NCBI GenBank assembly: GCA_030386875.1
Contig: CM059577.1
Location: 25,307,038 to 25,371,037, forward strand
DNA: 64,000 bases
Direction of reading: 5' to 3'
From: Morinoia aosen
Lineage: Eukaryota > Arthropoda > Malacostraca > Amphipoda > Talitridae
Under the pieces are notes generated by a model. It did no database searches, was not told where the DNA came from, and was given only the letters and a program-made list of their open reading frames with translations. Every line of letters begins with the position of its first letter. The stretch's first letter is position 1. A program made the position numbers and the translations under genes. Below, in pieces: positions 34,801-46,800 of the stretch.

Positions 34801-37800
34801 CATAAGACAGGAATCTCCGTCCATCGAACAAAGACATGTGAAGACACATTGAGCTGAGCAGCCATCAGGACGATCGCTCACATGAACTTATTACAATCAT
34901 CAGGCTTCAAATTCTCTACAAGCCACCCAACCCCGTCACCCACCAGAGGAGCAAACAACAAGGCCGACAACTCCACGGAGCACGCGCACTCACTCACCTG
35001 GTAATCAATGGGACTGAGGTCCTTGAACCAGTGGAGGCCGAGGTGCGTGATGACCACAAGAAGGGTGATGCAGAGCAGCACGAGGCTGTAGATGCTGCGT
35101 GCCTTCTCGATGCCCTGACGCACCACCGAGAAAAAGAGGAGGCACAGCTGCAGCAGCACGATGGACACCATCACGAAGTTGACCGCTGTTGCATGGATGT
35201 TCTTGCTGATCCGTGACGGTCCATACGCGAAGTAGATGTTGTACTTGTCCACGAAGTGCTTGAAGATCATGTAGACTAGACCTGCCGTTGCAATGGCGGT
35301 CAGTAACACTCGTTCAAGTTAATAACGTTGAGAGGGTATGAATGTGATACGTTCAAGTCATCATCTGTGCATGGTGTGGTTCAATATTAATTAAGATCAT
35401 GCGAGTTGGAAATATACTCGAGGGAAATGAAAGATTAGAATTGACGTTCGTTTAAGCCTACCTAACCGCCGTTCAAAAGAGAAGAAAGAAGGCACCAGTT
35501 GGTATGGAGTTAAGGGAACGCGAATTTTACAAAATCAATTCCATCGATTTCAAGCTTTTTTTCAAGCCCTATCAATTGATATATTTTCCATTTCTGTACC
35601 TCTAAAACTGTGGGAGAAGGTCTACTTCAAACGTCAAAAACTTCAGGTTTTAGGAGAGCCCCACAAACTCGGTGCATGAGTGGCCTGCTTCTCAACCTAG
35701 CTCAGAATTTGTTCACTGTGTGTGTCAAGTGAGTTTTGTTTTCGTTTCAAAGCATTTCAAACATGAGCTGTACGGCTAACTCTCACCTGCTGAAAGCTTA
35801 AATCTGCTTTGCCGTTAGGGAGGTCGGGGTAAGCGCGCTTGACGACCTAGGGGGCCAGTGTGGGTAAAAACTCAAGTCCATTTTTCAATGGATTTTTCTG
35901 AAATTTTCACCATGTGTAAAATGATGCAACAATCTCTTTAGGATTTGTGCTTTTCTTCGTAAATTTTATTAGAAAATTAATTTAAAAAAACTGAAACAAG
36001 AGGACTTTAGAAACTGCTTCTCCTTCTTCAATTTTGAAGTTACAGAACTGGCAACCTGTTCTTTAGATAGCTAAATGTATTATTTAAAGAAACATTGGAA
36101 TGGAATTTCGATATTTTGATTGGTTGATTTTTAAAATTAAAATTTTCATTTATTACTTTTGACATTTTATCTGTTATTTTCAAACTAAACAGTTTTTCGA
36201 AAAAAATCATCCGTCATTTTTTAGCTTTTTTCAAGTCCTATCTATTGATAAATCTGCCATTACTGTACCATTCAAACTGTGGGAGAAGTAGCATTTCAAA
36301 CGTTACCAACTTCAAGCTTTCATAAAAGCCTGACAAACTCATCATATGGCCGTGTAATGAAGTAAATGTCTTGCTTTCCGCAAGCTGTAGCAGACAAATG
36401 AACCCACTAACAAAGCAGTGAAGCATATCATTAAATTCATAAAATAAAATCCCCATAGCATGAGCTAAAAACAGTAAAATTATCATTTTTGGATAATAGG
36501 GACGAGAGAAAGGGACTCGGCACGACGAGAGAAAGGGACTCGGCACGACGAGAGAAAGGGACTCAGGAGAAGAGGACTCTCACCGAAGGGCGTGATGAGG
36601 GGGCAGGAGATGGAGTAGATGATGGTCATGGCGAAGATGAGCAACATCCACGCGTACTGCACCCCAAACTGGAACTCGTAGAGAATGGCACGCCGCACGC
36701 TGGCAGTCTCCGCCTCTGATCTGTAATGCAATCGAATTACTTACCTACGGTTTTATGGGGATTTTTAGATGCAAACAATCCTATCTATGCAAATCTACAC
36801 ACGGTGGCCATAAAAAATGTAATCACTGATTTTTTAATATTTTGTATCTACGATACACAACATTAGTTCGATTCTGCCACACTTCTTTAGTTTTTATCCC
36901 TTTGAAATGCTGGGTAATAAACATCATTAAACTTTTTTACGGTATCATAAGTACATTAAATTAAAAAATTAGTGGGCAAATTTGCGGAGGGCATCCTGTG
37001 TAACAATAAAGCTCTGATAAACTTGACAAGTTGTTCCCTTGGTTATCACCTTCCATGCTCTACTTTCAAGATTAATGTCAAGCAGAATTGAACACCCTGT
37101 TTTATTAAATAATATAAGATAAAATTCAGAATATACACAAACACTGCACTGTGGATACGATCTGTTACAAAGACCCATTCAATGGAAATTTTTTTTTCAA
37201 AAATCAATTAGATTTTTCATCGAACCAGATTTGAATGTGTCCTTGTATTACAGGAAATGACAGCTTTTTCTTTTCCTTCAATTTTTCAGACTACTTACTG
37301 ACGATGGAGCTGGTCTTCAAAACGTTTAATTGAACTGATACTTTCTTATTTTATATTTAGGCCGTGTTAAATTTTCAAAAAATATGATTTCAATGCTTTG
37401 CGCATTCTTCACCATCATGTTCCTGATGATCATTTGCGTTTAGAAAAATCACTTTCCTGAATAAATAACAAGATGACATCATTATTATCACACATCATCA
37501 CTATGACCACAAATCATCACCACTACCACATAACATCATCACCACCACCACGCAATACCACCATCACCATCACCACTACCACCACCACCACCAAACAACA
37601 CCACCATCACCACTACCACCACACAACACCACTACCACCACCACACAACACCACCATCACCACTACCACCACACAACACCATCACCACCATTACCACCAG
37701 CACACACAGCCACCATCACCACTACCAGCACACACAACCACAACCACCACTACCAGCATACACAACCACAACCACCACTACCAGCACACACAACCACCAC

Positions 37801-40800
37801 CACCACTACCAGCACACACAACCACCACCATCACCACTACCAGCACACACAACCACCACCAGAGCGCTAACAACAGCAGCAGCAGGGATGAGCAGACCTG
37901 GCGAGAGCAAGCCTGATGATGTACATGAAGAGCTCCGGGAAGCGGATGAGCTCGAGGGAGGTGCCGATGAAGGCCGAGGTGATGATGTAGTTCACGAAGA
38001 AGGCGCCGTTGTCAGGCAAGAAGATGCACTCCCAGCGGTAGGTGGCGTTGTTGGCGGTCGGGTTGGCTATCCACTCCACCAGCGCCTTAGCGCTGCAACC
38101 ATATGTTAGTCAGTGCAAATATAGCCCAACGAGTGCACGCACATACTCATTCACTGCAAATACAGCCTAACAAGTGCACACAATATGTTATTCATTGCAA
38201 ATACAGTCTAAGAAATGGATGCACTAGGTTATTCATTGCAAAATACAATCTAAGAACTGCACACACTAGGTTATTCATTGCAAATACAGCCTAAACATTG
38301 CACGCACCAAGTTATTCATTTCAAATACAACCTAAGAAATGTACGCATTTTGGTGTTCAATGAAAATGAAGACTTAGCACTGTACCCACATGGACTGATA
38401 AAAGAACAGCCTTAGCGTACTCTCTATGCCATTGCTCCAAAACTCATATTCACAATAGTTTGCCGCATCCATTCATCAAGAATAACCCATGAAGAACAAA
38501 ATAGAACATCACAAACGCTGAACTAGGAGATGAGGAGGAGGAGGAGGTACACGTGAAATTTCAAATGAATCTGACAGTAATTAATTAGTACCAGTACAGT
38601 CTACACTCTTAACTTCACTTACCCCAAATTCTGACCAGAAGATAGAGATGATGTACTACAATGCAAGCGGTCACTTCGAGTGCAAAAGTGCAATAGTTGA
38701 ACAGCACACACACACACACACACACACATTAGAAATTTTTTACCAAATCCGAATCAAAAATGGTATCACCAATGCGGATTTGAGTAAATACACTGGACTA
38801 AGAGAAACAAACACAGAAAATTAAAAGTAATCCAATCCACTGGCGTAAGAAAGTAAACCCCGTGGATGAGGAGAGGAAAGTAAACCCAGTGGATGAGGAG
38901 AGGAAAGTAAACCCAGTGGATGAGGAGAGGAAATTTAACAGAATAGAGTAGATGGGATGGCGGAGAGACAAGACGGACCTGGTGAGCCCCAGAGAAGGCA
39001 GGATGATGACCATGAAGAGGAGGAAGGAGAAAGTCTTCCTCATGACGGCGTGGTTCTCAGCAGAGCGGGTCCAGTGCGACATGAACTGGTCAGAGTAGGC
39101 CACCAAGACCGGCATCAGCGCGGCCATCGTCCACAGTAGCAGCGTAGGGAAGAACTCAGACAGCACCGGGCTCTGCGGCAGCGTGTAGGACAAGTCAGCT
39201 GCAACTCGAGTCAAGCCATTCTTTATTGTCTCAAGTATTGCTCATTTTACTACCGTTGCAGTCGATGCTACTGCAGGGGGCGGCAACATAACTTCCTTCT
39301 TTCAAAACCAAATAAAACCCATTCTGTATCTCAGAAAAGTTTTATTTGTTTTTATAATGCAGGTACACACATAAAGTTCTGTTTTACACAGTTTTAAAGA
39401 TCAAATCAGGTAGGTGACATCCCCATGAACAAAACAAAAACTGTTTTATTTCAATAAAAAGAAAGCCTACCTAACTTACAGCTCTGGACCTCACATTTCC
39501 CCAGCGAGTGCTAAATTGAGCGCCATCAAGCACTGCACTAAACTGCCATTGGCAACTTACAGCAAAAATGAGCAGCGTGGTCCTGCAATAACACACAATG
39601 ACAGCACGAGAAGAAATGAGAACTCAAACATACACAGTGATACACCAAAAACTTCCGTCCTCCAGACCTAAGGAAGGAGGAAAATATCTTGAAATGATTA
39701 GCACAGAAGACCACAACAGCTACACGAATAGCTAGAGAGGACACGAGCCAGAGGGCGGCTGAAAATGAGTTTCAGCACAAGCAATCGAGGCCCGAGTCTT
39801 GCATCAAGGTCATATTGAAGCACATGGTCAGAGTTCAACAGCCACAATAATGTCAAGTGAATATACAACACTCTTTTTACTAGGACTATTACCCAAATTT
39901 TTTTTTTTAATTCTATGAAATCAAAATGTCAAATAATTATTTTTCTAAGAAAACAAGAAGAAACTTCAACAACCTCTACAATGCCAAATGAACATATTGG
40001 GTTGGCCAAAAAGTTTGTTTGTTTTTTGAATGTCCTTTCCTACCTCCTAAAGATCATCTTCAAATCTTGTATTCAGCAGCGAGCATGTTTACGTCAGTGT
40101 TTAATGAGCCTCGAAGCAGATAAGTAGAGAAATTCCAACATTTTTACTTACATTTGAGCCCTTGAACTGGAGGACCTAGCAGAGCACTACTGACATCTTA
40201 TGTCTTACTTCAGGAAAGGAAAGAAAGTAACAGAAACTTGCAAAAATACAGGACATGTGTGAGGGGTACTTTCCGTTACTTTCTTTCCTTTTCTAAAGCA
40301 AAAAAAACTCACACACAAGCACTAGTTAAACGGTGTGTGAAATTAATAGTCATAAAATATCTGCTTTCGTTTCATCATAAAAAGTGGCCTTTTGCAAATT
40401 TGTGGCCCTATCATTTGACATGTTGTTGAATGATATTATGATAAAATATGAAAGAGAGTTAAGTTATACTGAACATGTTTGAATCTACAGAATTTAACCA
40501 AATAAAAACGAGTTAACTAGCACACACCATTTGCTCGAGCAGATAGAATTGAACGAGTGAAAACGGGCTAAATAACACGCATTATTTGTTTAAGATGAGA
40601 GAACTCAAGACACATGAGTTAGAGCTAAATAGCACTCCCAACCTTCTCAATGAGAAAAAATTGAAACTTGTGCAAACGAGCTAAGCGCGACGCACCATCT
40701 GCTCCAACTTGTCAGCGAAGTACACAAAGTCCAGGGAGTTGATGACGACGGCCGGAGTCGTGAGGAAGAAGAGCACCAAGAAGAGCACAGAGTTGATCGC

Positions 40801-43800
40801 CAGGGCCTTCGCCCACCAGTGACGCGTCGTCACCGACAAGTTCTTCCTGCATCACCAAGCCATTTTACAGCACGCCATTCAAACAATATATCACAGAAAT
40901 TTCATTTAGTTTAATTTTAGGACAGTATATTGCTTATGAATTTTAGGGCTTGTTAATTTTAGGACAGCATATTGTTTATTGATCTTAGGACAACATATTG
41001 TTTATTAATTTTAGGACAACATATTGCTCATTAATTTTAGGACAGCATATTGCTTATTAATTTTAGGACAGCATATTGCTGGCACATGTAAAGTTTTCTG
41101 AGCTTTTAGAGTTCTAGAGTTTTATCCTTCACGAGCACTTTGATAATATACGTCATTTCATACTAACACAGAGTCAGTAAGCACCAAGTTAACACTACAC
41201 ACCTTAAAGACGGAGAGAGGTCTCACGCTCCTTTGCGTCATGGCTCATATTTTTGTTATAACGTAAATATGAACACCAAATTGTACATGCTAGGCAATCT
41301 AAGAGAAATGGCTAGACTGACACGAGACACCATAACCCTGGACTCGCTCACGTCCATGGCTCAGGCATTAACTACCAGCCCAGCTCTGACGTGACGAGGC
41401 GACCAGTACCACAACATGCAGCGCAGGCCAGGATGAACATGACCTCCGAGCACGTAGCCAAGAGACTGGAGCTGTGGCACCACAAGGCAAGTCTCGAGAC
41501 CATGAGCAGACCCAAGTCTTCCGAGAAGTAGGAACACGGTAAGGCGGCTCACTACATAGAGAATGATGGGCAATTGAGGTATGAAGAGCAACTGAGAAAT
41601 AAAGGCAAGCAAAATGGTTTTGCAAACGACGGAAATCTGAAACATGAGAAGTCCCCAGAAATTGAAGTAGCATCGATAAATGGAGAGGAACCAGAAAATG
41701 AAGAGGAACCAGAAAATGAAGAGGAACCAGAAAATGAAGAGGAACCAGAAAATGAAGAGGAACCAGAAAATGAAGAGGAACCAGAAAATGAAGAGGAACC
41801 AGAAAATGAAGAGGCACCAGAAAATGAAGAGGCACCAGAAAATGAAGAGGAACCAGAAAATGAAGAGGAACCAGAAAATGAAGAGGAACCAGAAAATGAA
41901 GACGAACCAGAAAATGAAGAGGAACCAGAAAATGAAGAGGAACCAGAAAATGAAGAGGAACCAGAAAATGAAGAGGAACCAGCAAATGAAGAGGAACCAG
42001 CAAATGAAGAGGAACCAGAAAATGAAGAGGAACCAGAAAATGAAGAGGCACCAGAAAATGAAGACGCACCAGAAAATGAAGAGGCACCGGAAAATGAAGA
42101 GGCACCAGAAAATGAAGAGGCACCAGAAAATGAAGAGGCACCAGAAAATAAAGAGGCACTAGGATATGGAGAGGCACCAGAAAATGAAGAGGCACCAGAA
42201 AATAAAGAGGCACCAGAAAATAAAGAGGCACCAGAAAATGAAGAGGCACCAGAAAATGAAGAGGAACCAGAAAATGAAGAGGCATCAGAAAATGAAGAGG
42301 AACCAGAAAATAAAGAGGCACCAGAAAATAAAGAGGCACTAGGATATGGAGAGGCACCAGAAAATGAAGAGGCACCAGAAAATAAAGAGGCACCAGAAAA
42401 TAAAGGGGCACCAGAAAATGAAGAGGCACCAGAAAATGAAGAGGAACCAGAAAATGAAGAGGCACCAGAAAATGAAGAGGAACCAGAAAATGAAGAGGCA
42501 CCAGAAAATGAAGAGGAACCAGAAAATGAAGAGGAACCAGAAAATGAAGAGGCACCAGAAAATGAAGAGGCACCAGAAAATGAAGAGGCACCAGAAAATG
42601 AAGAGGCACCAGAAAATGAAGAGGAACCAGAAACAGAAGAGGCACCAGAAAATGAAGAGGCACCAGAAAATGGAGTGGTACCAGAAAATGGAGTGGTACC
42701 AGAAAATGGAGTGGTACCAAAAAATGGAGTGGTACCAGAAAATGGAGGGGCACCAGCAAATGGAGGGGCACCAGCAAATGGAGGGGCACCAGCAAATGGA
42801 GGGGCACCAGCAAATGGAGGGGCACCAGCAAATGGAGGGGCACCAGCAAATGGAGGGGCACCAGCAAATGGAGGGGCACCAGCAAATGGAGGGGCACCAG
42901 CAAATGGAGGGGCACCAGCAAATGGAGGGGCACCAGCAAATGGAGGGGCACCAGCAAATGGAGGGGCACCAGCAAATGGAGGGGCACCAGCAAATGGAGG
43001 GGCACCAGCAAATGGAGGGGCACCTTCAAATGGAGGAGCACCAGCAAATGGAGGGGCACCAGCAAATGGAGGGGCACCAGCAAATGGAGGGGCACCAGCA
43101 AATGGAGGGGCACCAGCAAATGGAGGGGCACCAGCAAATGGAGGGGCACCAGGAAATGGAGGGGCACCAGCAAATGGAGGGGCACCAGCAAATGGAGGGG
43201 CACCAGCAAATGGAGGGGCACCAGCAAATGGAGGGGCACCAGCAAATGGAGGGGCACCAGCAAATGGAGGGGCACCTTCAAATGGAGGAGCACCAGCAAA
43301 TGGAGGGGCACCAGCAAATGGAGGGGCACCAGCAAATGGAGGGGCACCAGCAAATGGAGGGGCACCAGCAAATGGAGGGGCACCAGCAAATGGAGGGGCA
43401 CCAGGAAATGGAGGGGCACCAGCAAATGGAGGGGCACCAGCAAATGGAGGGGCACCAGGAAATGGAGGGGCACCAGGAAATGGAGGGGCACCAGGAAATG
43501 GAGGGGCACCAGGAAATGGAGGGGCACCAGGAAATGGAGGGGCACCAGCAAATGGAGGGGCACCAGGAAATGGAGGGGCACCAGGAAATGGAGGAGCACC
43601 AGGAAATGGAGGGGCACCAGGAAATGGAGGGGCACCAGCAAATGGAGGGGCACCAGCAAATGGAGAGGCACCAGGGAATGGAGGGGCACCACCTACCAGT
43701 AGATGTTGGAGGGCGCAGGAGCGGGCCTCACGATCCAGTTGTGGGGCTTCAGGTCCGTAGAGACAGACGACCCAGCCGGCTCTCCCATGCACCTGGCGAG

Positions 43801-46800
43801 AGACAACTCCGTCAGGCGATACCGATGATATTTATGGTGAACGCATGAACAAGGAACTTCATCACACTTGGAATACAAATGAGGATCAAAAGAACAAATG
43901 AGAACCAAAGGAACAAATGAGAACCAAAGGAACAAATGAGAACCAAAGGAACAAATGAGAACCAAAGGAACAAATGAGAACCAAAGGAACAAATGAGAAC
44001 CAAAGGAACATATGAGACCCAAAGGAACAAATGAGAACCAAAGGAACAAATGAGAACCAAAGGAACATATGAGACCCAAAGGAACAAATGAGACCCAAAG
44101 TAACAAATGAGAATGAAAGGAACAAATGAGAATGAAAGGAACAAATGAGAACCAAAGGAACAAATGAGAACCAAAGGAACAAATGAGAATCAATGGAACA
44201 AATGAGAAACAATGGAACAAATGAGAACCAAAAGAACAAATGAGAATGAAAGGAACAAATGAGAATCAAAGGAACAAATGAGAATCAAAGGAACAAATGA
44301 GAATCAAAGGAACAAATGAGAACCAAAGGAACAAATGAGAATCAAAAGAACAAATGAGAACCAAAGGAACAAATGAGACCCAAAGTAACAAATGAGAATG
44401 AAAGGAACAAATGAGAATGAAAGGAACAAATGAGAATGAAAGGAACAAATGAGACCCAAAGGAACAAATGAGAACCAAAGGAACAAATGAGAACCAAAGG
44501 AACAAATGAGAATCAATGGAACAAATGAGAAACAATGGAACAAATGAGAACCAAAAGAACAAATGAGAATGAAAGGAACAAATGAGAATGAAAGGAACAA
44601 ATGAGACCCAAAGGAACAAATGAGACCCAAAGGAACAAATGAGAACCAAAGGAACAAATGAGAATCAAAGGAACAAATGAGAATCAAAGGAACAAATGAG
44701 AAACAATGGAACAAATGAGAAACAATGGAACAAATGAGAACCAAAAGAACAAATGAGAACCAAAGGAACAAATGAGAACCAAAGGAACAAATGAGAATCA
44801 AAGGAACAAATGAGAAACAATGGAACAAATGAGAAACAATGGAACAAATGAGAACCAAAAGAACAAATGAGAATAAAAGGAACAAATGAGAATCAAAGGA
44901 ACAAATGAGAATCAAAGGAACAAATGAGAATCAAAGGAACAAATGAGAACCAAAGGAACAAATGAGAATCAAAAGAACAAATGAGAACCAAAGGAACAAA
45001 TGAGAACCAAGGAACAAATGAGAATCAGAGGAACAAATGAGAACCAAAGGAGTTTATTAGTTCATTAGTTAGTTTAAGCCTCCCTATCCTCAACAATGAG
45101 ATGTAAAGAGAGGAAGGAAGAAGGCACCATTTAGTATGGAGTTAAGGGAACGTGGAATCTATGCAGAAAGGGCACAGAAACAGAAAGCTAAGAAAGAAGT
45201 TCATGAAACAAGAAAAAGTTGAAGAAGAAAGTAGTAGGCGGTGAAAAACAGGACAGCAGTGAACCGAAAAAAGATGGTCCGTAACACAACAAAACCTATT
45301 CTATTTTAACAAAAGAAAGCCTACCTAACCTTTAGCTCGGGCCCTCACATTGTCCCCCTGGGAGCGTGAGAACCAAAGGAACAAATGAGAACCAAAGGAA
45401 CTAATGAGAACCAAAGGAACAAATGAGAATCAAAGGAACAAATTATAACCAAAGGAACAAATGAGAATCAAAGGAACAAGTAACTTGACCACAAGTGGAA
45501 CACGCTTGATGGCCAAAGGAACAAATAACTTAATCACACGTGGAACACACTTGATGAACAAATGAAACACAAACTTCATTATACTTGCAACACCAAGGAC
45601 AACTTATGCAATAAGTAAGCGTCAATTCAAACACACGAGTATATTTTGAAAAGTTAACTATTTTTAAAATTATAGAAAGTATTTATCCATACCAAGTATA
45701 GAGCTAGTTAATGAAAATACATCTTTCTCACTCAGTTTGTACTTCGACATTCGTAAGCATCAGCAAGAAATTTCTAGGAAATTAGTTAATTGGAATCATT
45801 TCGAATGGAGTCAAGGGAACGCAGAATTTTTGCCCAAGGTTAAGGAGAAAGTTACATTAAGTTAAGAAACAACTTTGTGAAACGAGATGATAAAAGTTGA
45901 AGATGAAAGTAATAGGTGTTGGAAAACAGGACAGCAGTGAACCGGAAAAGATGGTTCATAATAAAACAAAACGAAAATGTTTCAACCAAAAATCTCGCTA
46001 CTTTTCAGCTCAATACCTCACATTTTTACCATGAGAGCGCTAATTCTCATAGACATAATAGTTGTGCCCTCCTGAAAGAAGAACAATCGAGATGCCACTT
46101 GGGGGCGTTGTAGACGCACCTACACCAACTACAAGTACTCTCTGGTATGAAGGAGACATTTTCTGCTGAATGAACGAAACTTTGCAGCATTGTTAGTTTT
46201 GCAGGAGCTTGTAGCTCCCCCACCACCTTTACACACAGTTAACCATCAGTGGCGGACAAATTGTTTACTTATTCAATTATACCTATGTGTATACACTAAT
46301 TTTTATTATAATACTATATTGTATATTAGCATGTGCTATATTGTCATATATCAATCCATTCAAATACGCACAAGTATGAAGCTGTGGATAGAGTGGACCG
46401 AACGTGCGAATCGTAATTTACATTCTATTACTGCAATGTATATTATTATATATTGTAATATTATACATCAATCTATGCAATTAAGCAGAAGCATGGAGCT
46501 GTGGGTAGAGTGTACCGCGACCTGGAGGCAGTCATCACTACACGGACGCTGACCTGCATGGGACGGACTTGTGGTCCTTCATGATCCTGGCGGCGCTCTC
46601 CCTGGAGTCGAGCGTGACGAAGGCCACACCGGTGGGCCGCTGCAGCGCCTTCACCTTCTCCGTCTCAACGCGCGATGCCAGGCATGACTCCAGCTGCGTG
46701 TAGTACTCCAGGGCGTCCACCTGCACACAGGGGGGCGTGAGAGCGCACGCTAGCATTTTACATGGGCAACATAACAAAATGCTTACTTATTCCACTGCAC

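Noticed and set aside
41368-43848. Frames of 500-774 codons on both strands, including an EEPENE/GAPANG repeat protein on the plus strand
   Set aside because: The 18-bp unit is stop-free in four frames, and the array is an intron on the minus strand directly after a TMEM63 donor. No independent support for a plus-strand gene.
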